A DNA stretch of 21,075 nucleotides from NCBI GenBank assembly GCA_964445715.1, contig CAYULJ010000011.1, positions 1-21,075 of the forward strand, given 5' to 3'. Position numbers and translations under genes: made by a program. Origin of the DNA: CAYPYS01 sp964445715 (lineage in GTDB: Bacteria; Omnitrophota; Gorgyraeia; Gorgyraeales; Gorgyraeaceae). Positions 14,566-21,075 of the stretch are shown here, one piece after another. The notes under the pieces were generated by a model. That model searched no databases, was not told the DNA's origin, and saw only the letters and a program-made list of their open reading frames with translations. Position 1 is the first letter of the stretch. Each line of letters starts with the position of its first letter.

Positions 14566-16224
14566 ATGACATATTTACCATTCGCCAGGAAATGGCGGCC
14601 GCAGAATTTCGACAATGTAGTAGGTCAGGAGCATATAACGACCACGCTCAAGAACGCGATCTCAATGAAGCGCGTGCACCACGCCTATCTCTTTACAGGG
14701 CCGCGTGGCATAGGAAAGACCTCGACTGCGCGTATATTGAGTAAGGCCTTGAATTGCGAAAAAGGGTCAGTGCCGACACCGTGCAATAAATGCGCTTCGT
14801 GCCAGGAGATAAATAGCTCTTCGAGCATGGATGTAATGGAGATAGACGGCGCTTCAAACCGTGGCATAGATGAGATCCGCAATCTGCGCGAGTCCGTTAA
14901 GTTTTCTCCGTCAAAAGGCCGTTTTAAGATCTATATCATAGACGAAGTGCACATGCTAACCACAGAGGCATTCAATGCGTTATTAAAGACGCTTGAAGAG
15001 CCGCCTGCTCATGTAAAGTTTATATTCGCGACCACTGAGCCGCACAAGCTTCCTGCCACTATACTTTCGCGCTGTCAGAGATTTGATTTTAGGCGCATAC
15101 CTAACAAAGAGATCGTAGTAAAGCTCAAAGAAATCGCCAAAGAAGAGAAATTAAATATCGAAGAGGATGTGTTTTTATACATTGCAAAGGCAGCCAGCGG
15201 CAGCATGCGCGATGCAGAAAGCGTCCTCGACCAGATATCCTCTTTTTCTAAGGGCAAAATAAAACTGCAGGATGTCGTCGAGTCTCTTGGCCTTATAGAG
15301 CAGGAGACGCTTTTTCACGCAGCTGAGATAGTCATAAATAAGGATACAAAAGAGGCCATACAGCTAGTAGGCGGGATATTGGATTCCGGGAAAGACGCGA
15401 AACAATTTCTTTTTGAACTCCTGGAGCATTTCAGAAACATCATGATCTCGAAAGTCGGGGTTTCAGGAGATGATATAATAGATCTGCCTAAAGAGGCGAT
15501 AGAGAGGATAGGTAAGCAGGCCGCCGCGTTTTCTCAGGGGGATATATTTTACATAATAAATGTGATCTCGAATAGCCTGAGGCTCATAAAACAGCTCTTG
15601 CCAGAGAGGATAGTCCTCGAGCTTTGCATGGTGAGATTGACGTCGAGAGATTCTATTTCCTCGATAGAAGAGATAATAGCAAAATTGCCAGAGATCACAA
15701 AATCAAGCCCGCAGCAGACGCCAGCGCACAAGCCGACACAACAAGCAGCAATGCGACCTGCGCATACAAAGATAGAGAAAAAAGAAAACATAGTCTCGGC
15801 GGCGGCTCCGCATGGCACAAAGGCCTCAGTGGAAATGACAAGAGTAAAAGACGCCTGGCCGATTTTAGTAAAGGCAATGGCTGTAAAGAAGATGTCGGTT
15901 TCTTCATATCTCGCAGAGGGCGAACCGGATTACGTTAAAGGCGATGTAATCTACGTTGCCTTTCCAAAAGAGTTGAATTTTCATAGAGAGGTGCTCGAGG
16001 AGAAGCACAATAAGGATTCTGTAGAGGCTGCGCTTTCACAGATACTCGATGTTCCTGTGAAGCTACAGTTTGTTGCTTCTGATAAAGAGATAAAACCCCA
16101 GCCTGAAACAAAATCTGAAGAAGCCCCTGTCATCACCAAAGAAGAATTAAAGCGCAGAGAACCCCTGATAGACTCAGCCTTAGATATATTTGGCGGAAAG
16201 ATCCTGAAAGCGAGGAACACATAA
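14566..16224 (+). CDS. dnaX: DNA polymerase III subunit tau/gamma
   Basis: DnaX is the clamp-loader ATPase that organises the replicative polymerase. From ATG 14566 the 552-residue protein starts MTYLPFARKWRPQNFDNVVGQEHI, the standard family opening. Walker A is GPRGIGKT at 45-52. Zinc ligands are C64, C73, C76 and C79. Walker B is DEVH at 126-129. Sensor 1 is IFATTEPHKLPATILSRCQRFDFRR and sensor 2 is GSMRDAESVLDQ. After domain III a proline- and alanine-rich linker (about 380-425) leads to a tau-type C-terminal domain. The earlier ATG 14527 would translate the palindrome arm and is rejected. No correctly phased slippery heptamer was found, so only full-length tau is predicted. recR starts 1 nt after the stop. 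Confidence 0.95.
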   Translation: MTYLPFARKWRPQNFDNVVGQEHITTTLKNAISMKRVHHAYLFTGPRGIGKTSTARILSKALNCEKGSVPTPCNKCASCQEINSSSSMDVMEIDGASNRGIDEIRNLRESVKFSPSKGRFKIYIIDEVHMLTTEAFNALLKTLEEPPAHVKFIFATTEPHKLPATILSRCQRFDFRRIPNKEIVVKLKEIAKEEKLNIEEDVFLYIAKAASGSMRDAESVLDQISSFSKGKIKLQDVVESLGLIEQETLFHAAEIVINKDTKEAIQLVGGILDSGKDAKQFLFELLEHFRNIMISKVGVSGDDIIDLPKEAIERIGKQAAAFSQGDIFYIINVISNSLRLIKQLLPERIVLELCMVRLTSRDSISSIEEIIAKLPEITKSSPQQTPAHKPTQQAAMRPAHTKIEKKENIVSAAAPHGTKASVEMTRVKDAWPILVKAMAVKKMSVSSYLAEGEPDYVKGDVIYVAFPKELNFHREVLEEKHNKDSVEAALSQILDVPVKLQFVASDKEIKPQPETKSEEAPVITKEELKRREPLIDSALDIFGGKILKARNT

Positions 16225-16225
16225 G

Positions 16226-16825
16226 ATGCCTGCCTACACAAAATCCATGCAGGACCTGATAGGGCATTTTAAGAAGATGCCTGGCATAGGCTCTAAAACA
16301 GCCGAGAGGTTGGCATTTTATATTTTAAAATCGCCGAAAGAGGACATGGAGAATTTTTCTTCTGTAATACGCAGGGTAAAGGATTCAGTGAAATTTTGCA
16401 AAAAATGCGGGAATCTAAGTGAGGCAGAGCTTTGCCAGATCTGTAATGATGTCCGTAGAGACAAGAGCGTGGTGTGTGTCGTAGAAGAGCCCACGGATCT
16501 GATTTTATTCGAAAAATCAGGACAATATAGAGGTACGTATCATGTCTTATTTGGCGCGATTTCGCCTTTGGACGGGATCGGGCCAGAGGATGTGAGAATA
16601 AAGGAGCTCTTAGAGCGCGTGAAACAGGATAAGGTCCGCGAGGTAATATTTGCCATGAATTCTGATGCTGAAGGTGAAACCACAGCGCTTTATCTACAAA
16701 AAGAGCTCAAGCCGTTTAAGATCAAAACAAGTCGCATCGCCTATGGTATACCGGTCGGGGAGAACCTGGATTACATTGACCAGGCTACCCTTATAAAGGC
16801 GCTCGAAGGCCGCCTCTCAATGTAG
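16226..16825 (+). CDS. recR: Recombination mediator RecR
   Basis: RecR acts with RecF and RecO to load RecA at gaps. The 199-residue length is normal. The helix-hairpin-helix is KKMPGIGSKTAERLAFYIL (16-34). The zinc finger uses C58, C61, C70 and C73. The Toprim domain follows with VVCVVEEPTDLILFEKSGQYRGTYHVLFG and ISPLDGIGPEDVRI. GAGGA at 16212-16216 serves as Shine-Dalgarno inside the end of dnaX. The genes are 1 nt apart, so they are surely co-transcribed. The YbaB/EbfC gene often found between dnaX and recR is absent. Palindrome copy 5 starts on the base after the TAG stop. Confidence 0.96.
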   Translation: MPAYTKSMQDLIGHFKKMPGIGSKTAERLAFYILKSPKEDMENFSSVIRRVKDSVKFCKKCGNLSEAELCQICNDVRRDKSVVCVVEEPTDLILFEKSGQYRGTYHVLFGAISPLDGIGPEDVRIKELLERVKQDKVREVIFAMNSDAEGETTALYLQKELKPFKIKTSRIAYGIPVGENLDYIDQATLIKALEGRLSM

Positions 16826-16866
16826 CTTAAGTTCACACTTTAACATTGTTAAAGTGTGAACTTAAG
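16826..16866. repeat. Intergenic palindrome, copy 5 (loop in the opposite sense)
   Basis: Perfect 19-nt arms (16826-16844 and 16848-16866) of the TTCACAC type surround an ATT loop. ATT is the complement of the AAT loop of the other four, so this copy reads like the family inserted in the other orientation, or it has a loop change. It directly abuts the recR stop codon and ends 6 nt before the -35 box of the por promoter. A G-run, not a T-run, follows. Confidence 0.95.
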
Positions 16867-16872
16867 GGGGGC

Positions 16873-16901
16873 TTGACAAATAGGGCGTGGGAAGATACAA
16901 T
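16873..16901 (+). promoter_or_regulatory. Sigma-70-type promoter of the por operon
   Basis: Consensus -35 TTGACA (16873-16878) and -10 TACAAT (16896-16901, one mismatch to TATAAT) are separated by exactly 17 bp. Transcription would begin near 16908, leaving a leader of about 27 nt with GAAAGG at 16921-16926 as Shine-Dalgarno for porG at 16935. This is the best promoter seen in the window and it heads an operon whose product is normally abundant. Confidence 0.8.
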
Positions 16902-16934
16902 AATAAGACATTTTGTTATAGAAAGGTCAGTTAG

Positions 16935-17504
16935 ATGAGCATGATCGAGATACGTTGGCACGGAAGAGGCGGACAGGGCGCAAAGACAGCTTCTCAATTT
17001 TTGGGAGAGGCAGCGCTTGATACAGGAAAACACATTCAGTCATTCCCTGAATACGGGCCTGAAAGGGCTGGCGCGCCCATGAAGGCATTCAACCGCATAA
17101 GCGAAAAGCCTATATATATCCACTCTTCTGTTACAAATCCTGAAATAGTCGTGGTGATAGACCCTACTCTTTTAGCGGCAGTAGACGTGACAGAGGGGAT
17201 TGGAGATGATGGAGTGCTTCTTGTCAATACAGATAAGTCACCAGAAGACATACGCAAGACAACAGGCTTTAAAAAGGGCAAGGTCGGCACAGTGGACGCT
17301 ACAAAGATAGCGCTCGAGACGCTCAAGCTACCCATGCCGAATATGCCGATGCTCGGTGCGTTATTAAAGGTGGATTCACTTGTCTCGATAGATCAGCTTT
17401 CAGAGAGGGTAAAGGCAAAATTCTTAAAGAAGATCGGCGAAGAAAAGACAAACGCGAATTTAGAAGGCATAAAAAGGGCGTATAGCGAGGTAAAGATAGG
17501 ATAG
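16935..17504 (+). CDS. porG: Pyruvate:ferredoxin oxidoreductase gamma subunit
   Basis: The 189-residue protein opens IEIRWHGRGGQGAKTASQFLGEAA with the GRGGQG motif, then SFPEYGPERAGAPMKAFNRIS, which distinguishes the PorG group from the Kor/Vor gamma type at 8068. It is the catalytic-domain gamma subunit of the four-subunit pyruvate enzyme, which converts pyruvate and CoA to acetyl-CoA, CO2 and reduced ferredoxin, and is reversible. It is the first gene of the operon, behind the promoter at 16873-16901. ATG 16935 has GAAAGG 8 nt upstream. A second in-frame ATG at 16941 is less well spaced. porD follows after 2 nt. Confidence 0.93.
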   Translation: MSMIEIRWHGRGGQGAKTASQFLGEAALDTGKHIQSFPEYGPERAGAPMKAFNRISEKPIYIHSSVTNPEIVVVIDPTLLAAVDVTEGIGDDGVLLVNTDKSPEDIRKTTGFKKGKVGTVDATKIALETLKLPMPNMPMLGALLKVDSLVSIDQLSERVKAKFLKKIGEEKTNANLEGIKRAYSEVKIG

Positions 17505-17506
17505 TC

Positions 17507-17794
17507 ATGGCTGAGAAGAAGAAATCCTGGAAAGAGATACCGATAGGCGGCAAGATCATAGAGGCAGGCAATGCCGCGGAATATAATACTGGTAGCTGGC
17601 GCACGTTCAGGCCGGAAAAGAACGAGAAGAAATGCATAAACTGTCTTTTCTGCTGGGTATATTGCCCTGATTCTTCGATAAAGGTCGAGGACAGCAAAAT
17701 GGTAGGTTTTGACTATGATCATTGCAAGGGCTGTGGCATATGTGCGGCAGTGTGCCCAGTAAAATGTATTGATATGAAAAAGGAAGAAAAGTAA
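17507..17794 (+). CDS. porD: Pyruvate:ferredoxin oxidoreductase delta subunit (2x[4Fe-4S])
   Basis: The 95-residue protein has an N-terminal region (GSWRTFRPEKNEKKC) typical of PorD, followed by two full [4Fe-4S] ligand sets: C43, C46, C49, C53 and C73, C76, C79, C83. It passes electrons from the TPP site and proximal cluster in PorB to free ferredoxin. It starts 2 nt after porG, and its TAA shares a base with the ATG of porA (TAATG), so translation is coupled. It differs from the shorter ferredoxin at 6070 by this N-terminal extension. Confidence 0.93.
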   Translation: MAEKKKSWKEIPIGGKIIEAGNAAEYNTGSWRTFRPEKNEKKCINCLFCWVYCPDSSIKVEDSKMVGFDYDHCKGCGICAAVCPVKCIDMKKEEK

Positions 17795-18981
17795 TGAACG
17801 GAGCGAAAAAAGTCCCATTAACAGGTGATCAGGCAGTTGCATACGCGATGAAACAGATCGAACCGGATGTAGTGGCTGCTTATCCGATCACGCCTCAGAC
17901 AGCGATAGTGATGAGCTTTGCGAATTATGTTGCGAATGGCCAGGTCCAAACAGAGGTAATACATGTCGAGAGCGAGCACAGCGCAATGAGCGCGTGCGTA
18001 GGCGCAGCAGCTGCAGGCGCGCGCACAATGACAGCGACTTCCGCGAACGGACTCGCGCTGATGTGGGAGATCGTATATATCGCAGCCTCGACCCGCCTCC
18101 CCATGGTAATGCCGGTCGTGAACCGCGCGCTCTCCGGACCGATCAACATCCACTGCGACCACTCAGACACAATGGGTGCCCGCGATTCCGGCTGGATACA
18201 GATCTATTGCGAAAATGCCCAGGAAGTATATGAAAACACGATACTCGCTGTGAGAATTGCCGAGCACAAGAAAATACTTTTACCTGTAATGGTATGTCAG
18301 GACGGTTTTATAACAAGTCACGGCGTAGAAGGCGTAGAAATACTTGATGACAAGAAAGTAAAAGACTTTATAGGAGAATATAAAATAGAAAATCCTCTAT
18401 TAGATGTTAATAATCCCGTTACATACGGACCACTTGACCTACAGGATTATTATTTCGAGCACAAGCGCCAGCAGTCAGAGGCGATGAAGAATGCTCTCAC
18501 GGCGATCCCGGAAGTATTAAAGGAATTCGAAAAAACATTTGGCACGAAATATGATTTTATCGAAACTTATAAATTAGACGACGCTGAAATAGCAATAGTT
18601 GCAATGTCCTCAACAGCAGGCACAGTGAAGTTTGTCGTGGATGAGCTGCGCCAAAAAGGCATAAAGGCAGGGCTCCTGAGGGCCAGAATATTCAGGCCGT
18701 TTCCAAAGGAAAGGATAGTGAGCGCGTTGAAAAATATAAAGGCTGTAGCCGTGCTTGATAGGAGTGAATCATTCTCAGCAGAGGGCGGGCCGCTTTACAC
18801 TGAAATAAAGGCAGCGCTCTACGATTCAGATGTAAAATTGAATATCACAAATTATATTTATGGCCTTGGAGGAAGAGATATCTTTCCCGAGGACATTAAT
18901 AAGGTATACGCGGATCTGCAGGAGATAGTAAAGAAAAATAAAGTGACTACATCTTTGAATCATTTAGGATCGAGGGAATAA
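17794..18981 (+). CDS. porA: Pyruvate:ferredoxin oxidoreductase alpha subunit
   Basis: The 395-residue protein has the usual PorA length. Family hallmarks are VPLTGDQAVAYAMKQIEPDVVAAYPITPQT, VIHVESEHSAMSACVGAAAAGARTMTATSANGLALMWE, NIHCDHSDTMGARDSGWIQIY and the C-terminal AVLDRSESFSAEGGPLYTEIKAALY. It supplies the TPP pyrimidine-binding domain and substrate channel and forms the active site with PorB. Both junctions are one-base TAATG overlaps, upstream with porD and downstream with porB, giving tight stoichiometric coupling. Pyruvate as substrate is inferred from the PorA-type sequence and the G-D-A-B order. Confidence 0.94.
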   Translation: MNGAKKVPLTGDQAVAYAMKQIEPDVVAAYPITPQTAIVMSFANYVANGQVQTEVIHVESEHSAMSACVGAAAAGARTMTATSANGLALMWEIVYIAASTRLPMVMPVVNRALSGPINIHCDHSDTMGARDSGWIQIYCENAQEVYENTILAVRIAEHKKILLPVMVCQDGFITSHGVEGVEILDDKKVKDFIGEYKIENPLLDVNNPVTYGPLDLQDYYFEHKRQQSEAMKNALTAIPEVLKEFEKTFGTKYDFIETYKLDDAEIAIVAMSSTAGTVKFVVDELRQKGIKAGLLRARIFRPFPKERIVSALKNIKAVAVLDRSESFSAEGGPLYTEIKAALYDSDVKLNITNYIYGLGGRDIFPEDINKVYADLQEIVKKNKVTTSLNHLGSRE

Positions 18982-21020
18982 TGGCCAACATAAAGGAACT
19001 CGCAAAACAACCCGAACGATTATCAGGCGGCCACAGGCTTTGCGCAGGTTGTGGAGCGTCCATTGTCGTGCGCCAGGTCTTAATGGGCACCAAGGATCCG
19101 GTAGTAATAGGGGCATCTACAGGATGTCTTGAAGTAGCGACTACTATTTACCCATACACTGCGTGGAAGACACCGTTTATACATAATGCATTCGAAAACG
19201 TCGCGGCCACAATAAGCGGTGTCGAAACAGCCTACCGTGCATTAAAGAAAAAGGAAAAGATCAAAAAGGAAATAAAGTTCGTCGCATTCGGCGGAGATGG
19301 AGGAAGTTACGATATCGGACTGCAATCTCTTTCAGGTGCATTGGAACGCGGCCATAATTTTGTATATGTTTGCTATAACAACGAAGCCTATATGAATTGC
19401 CTAAGTACGGATTCAAAGATAATGACAGAATCCGGCCTTAAGAAGATAACAGAAATAAAGACAGGCGATATGGTGCATGCCTTTGACCAGAAAACGCATC
19501 AGTTAGTGTTAAAAGAATGTTCGGGTGTCTTCGACAATGGAGTAAAGGATGTTTATGAACTTAATACCCTGCATCATTCCATAAAAGCCACTTCGAATCA
19601 TCCATTTTTAGTGCTGAAGCGAAATGAAAGAGGCAAAGAAAACCACTTTGTCTGGAAGAAACTAGAAGATGTTAAGATTGGAGACGAAGTAGTAACTTTA
19701 AAAGGGTTAAATGGATATTCTAAGTCAGCTATGTTTGATTTTAGGAAGGTTAAGAAAGGCGATTATAAGGTAAATAAGTTAAATGATATCAATATGCCGC
19801 ATTCCTCCAGTCCAGATCTCATGAAGTATCTGGGATTATATATAGGTGACGGCTGGATAAGAGAAAAAAGAGGAGAAGTAGGGTTTGCGCTTCCCGAAGA
19901 TACAGTTGGCAGGAAAGAGCTTGTAAAGATTCACACGAAGATTTTCGGAAGCAAGATAAAAGCTGTTGATAAGACGTATGTTTATGTAAATTCTGTAAAT
20001 CTCGGGAATTTTATAAAGAGTTTGAACGTTGGAATTGGCGCTAAGAATAAAACTATTCCTGGTTGGGCATTTACTTTGCCGCTAGAGCAGAAAGAGGCTC
20101 TGGTAGAAGGCCTTATGCTCTCAGATGGGTATAAATTTGGAAATAGTTGGCGTTATGTATCTGTTAGCGAAGATCTCCTGAAGAGTTTGAGACTTTTCTT
20201 ACAGACCATGGGCAAAAGGGTGGGGAAAATTCACTGGCAGGTCAAGAAAAAGGGAACGATTTGTGGGACCAGAAGACTATTAAAAGATTCGAAATACGGA
20301 TATATTTGTTTTAGCAATAGAACAAAATGGAATATAGAAAAATATCCAAGTCAGTATAGAGATAAGAATTTTTTAATAGGCAATGAATATTTTGAGATGG
20401 AGAAGATAAGAAGCATAAAGCTCATAGGCAAAGAGTCGACTTTAGATTTAAGAGTAGAGGGGGAGCATAATTTTATAGCTGACGGCATAGTTGTGCATAA
20501 TACCGGAATCCAGCGCTCTGGTGCTACTCCTAAGGGTGCGTCCACGACAACCGCTCCTGCAGGTAAGGCGAGTTATGGAAAGCCTCAATTCAGAAAAGAC
20601 CTTACTTCCATTGTAGCCGCGCATAAGATCCCATATATTGCTCAAGCGTCAGCATCTAGCTGGAATGACCTTGTAACAAAGGCAGAAAAGGCATTCAAGG
20701 TAGACGGTCCGGCATTCTTAAACGTGATCGCAATGTGTCACAGGGGCTGGAGATTTCCGCAGGAAAGAACTATAGAGATATCAAAATTAGCAGTAGAGAC
20801 AGGATTCTGGCCTTTGATAGAAGTAGAAAATGGTGTATGGAAATTTACATATAAACCGAAACAGCGTAAACCGGTCATAGAATTCCTAAAACCCCAAGGC
20901 CGATTTAAACATCTGTTCAAAGAAGAAAACAAGCCGATTCTAGAAGAAATCCAAAAGGACATAGACGAAAACTGGGCCCGCCTGGAGCGAATGTGCGAGT
21001 CCAGCTGTGAAGTAGCATAA
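18981..21020 (+). CDS. porB: Pyruvate:ferredoxin oxidoreductase beta subunit, interrupted by an intein
   Basis: The 679-residue precursor is 368 residues longer than a normal PorB. The excess is one in-frame intein (residues 140-507), and splicing would leave 311 residues, the ordinary size. N-extein: C21 and C24 in RLCAGCGAS and C49 in STGCLE (cluster ligands), the TPP/Mg motif GGDGGSYDIG at 104-113, then CYNNEAYMN ending at N139. C-extein: T508 begins TGIQRSGATPKGAST, and C586 in MCHRGWRF is the fourth likely cluster ligand. Joining the two gives the conserved NNEAYMNTGIQRS loop exactly. Enzyme activity should need splicing. The gene is last in the operon, coupled to porA by TAATG, and 21 nt before a tRNA. 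Confidence 0.95.
   Translation: MANIKELAKQPERLSGGHRLCAGCGASIVVRQVLMGTKDPVVIGASTGCLEVATTIYPYTAWKTPFIHNAFENVAATISGVETAYRALKKKEKIKKEIKFVAFGGDGGSYDIGLQSLSGALERGHNFVYVCYNNEAYMNCLSTDSKIMTESGLKKITEIKTGDMVHAFDQKTHQLVLKECSGVFDNGVKDVYELNTLHHSIKATSNHPFLVLKRNERGKENHFVWKKLEDVKIGDEVVTLKGLNGYSKSAMFDFRKVKKGDYKVNKLNDINMPHSSSPDLMKYLGLYIGDGWIREKRGEVGFALPEDTVGRKELVKIHTKIFGSKIKAVDKTYVYVNSVNLGNFIKSLNVGIGAKNKTIPGWAFTLPLEQKEALVEGLMLSDGYKFGNSWRYVSVSEDLLKSLRLFLQTMGKRVGKIHWQVKKKGTICGTRRLLKDSKYGYICFSNRTKWNIEKYPSQYRDKNFLIGNEYFEMEKIRSIKLIGKESTLDLRVEGEHNFIADGIVVHNTGIQRSGATPKGASTTTAPAGKASYGKPQFRKDLTSIVAAHKIPYIAQASASSWNDLVTKAEKAFKVDGPAFLNVIAMCHRGWRFPQERTIEISKLAVETGFWPLIEVENGVWKFTYKPKQRKPVIEFLKPQGRFKHLFKEENKPILEEIQKDIDENWARLERMCESSCEVA
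19398..20501 (+). mobile_element. Intein with LAGLIDADG homing endonuclease, inserted in PorB
   Basis: The intein is 368 residues long, from C1 (porB C140) to terminal N (porB N507), and Thr is the +1 residue. Block A is CLSTDSKIMTESG. Block B holds the TxxH pair T204-S-N-H207 (intein 65-68). The C-terminal blocks are DLRVEGEHNFIADGIVVHN with the penultimate His (H506). Between them lies a two-motif endonuclease: YLGLYIGDGW with acidic D290 and LVEGLMLSDGY with D382. All splicing residues and both endonuclease acids are present, so it looks functional. It is lower in GC than the exteins: 19 of 60 at 19741-19800 against 28 of 60 at 19201-19260 (hand counts). Boundaries are firm because the flanking residues rebuild the PorB motif. 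Confidence 0.95.
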
Positions 21021-21041
21021 AGCTCTTTAAAAAATTGGCGT

Positions 21042-21075
21042 TCCCCTGTAGCTCAGTTGGTAGAGCGCGTGGCTG
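21042..21075 (+). tRNA. tRNA, 5' part only, probably tRNA-Asn
   Basis: The window ends inside this gene. Visible are acceptor strand TCCCCTG (21042-21048), T8-A9, D-arm GCTC-AGTTGGTA-GAGC (21051-21066), one strand of the anticodon stem CGTGG (21068-21072), then C-T and G34 as the last base. A T at position 1 with GTAGCTCAGTTGGTAGAGC and a CTG loop start resembles tRNA-Asn(GTT). Only the first anticodon base is seen, so the amino acid is not proven. It starts 21 nt after porB. Confidence 0.72.

Noticed and set aside
15778..15784. AAAAAAG run in dnaX as a programmed -1 frameshift site for a gamma-type product
   Set aside because: The codons here are AAA AAA GAA. The E. coli-type signal needs A AAA AAG with the first A as a third codon base, so the phase is wrong and a -1 slip would put GAA under the P-site tRNA. 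No clear downstream hairpin was seen.
18981..21020. Insert in porB as a group I or II intron or an assembly artefact
   Set aside because: The insert is in frame over its full length with intein blocks A, B, F and G, starts with Cys, ends in His-Asn, and its exact removal rebuilds the PorB motif. An intron would not need an open frame with splicing residues.
21021..21041. Possible terminator after porB (AGCTCTTTAAAAAA)
   Set aside because: No stable stem precedes the A/T stretch, and the tRNA begins directly after it. Read-through into the tRNA is more likely.

Overview
All genes in this window lie on the + strand and are tightly packed. The only non-coding gaps over 40 nt are five junctions, and each of these holds one copy of the same long palindrome. 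The gene set points to an uncultivated anaerobic bacterium. It has bacterial RNase Y, DnaX, RecR, exonuclease VII and TadA, the MEP isoprenoid entry enzyme DXS, and two complete ferredoxin-dependent 2-oxoacid oxidoreductases instead of a pyruvate dehydrogenase. The fused PabB-PabC protein and the general protein style would fit Omnitrophota (OP3) or a related lineage. That placement is an inference and is not proven by anything here.

Region 1 (1-6082) covers RNA and DNA maintenance plus isoprenoids. It runs from the 3' part of rny through ymdB, xseA, xseB and a short-type ispA to dxs. Palindromes separate rny/ymdB, ymdB/xseA and xseB/ispA.

Region 2 (6070-10197) is a chain of overlapping or nearly touching genes. 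A two-cluster ferredoxin, a VorB/KorA-type alpha subunit, a TPP beta subunit and a gamma subunit make one 2-oxoacid:ferredoxin oxidoreductase. They are followed by gltX, which lacks an internal segment of about 40 residues found in standard GluRS, and by a single-domain PilZ protein that overlaps gltX.

Region 3 (10212-14496) holds tRNA-Gln(CTG), a PabB-PabC fusion that starts 7 nt after the tRNA, a polytopic GT-C-like membrane protein, tadA, and tRNA-Ser(GCT), whose first 25 nt lie inside the end of tadA.

Region 4 (14507-16866) is dnaX-recR, flanked on both sides by palindromes. Region 5 (16873-21020) is a por operon (gamma, delta, alpha, beta) behind a near-consensus sigma-70 promoter. Its porB gene is interrupted by an in-frame 368-residue intein with a two-motif LAGLIDADG endonuclease, placed inside the Mg-TPP-binding loop. 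The window ends in the first half of a tRNA, probably tRNA-Asn.

The two most notable signals are the intein in the PorB active site and the palindrome family. The palindrome copies sit against gene 3' ends and show paired arm substitutions.
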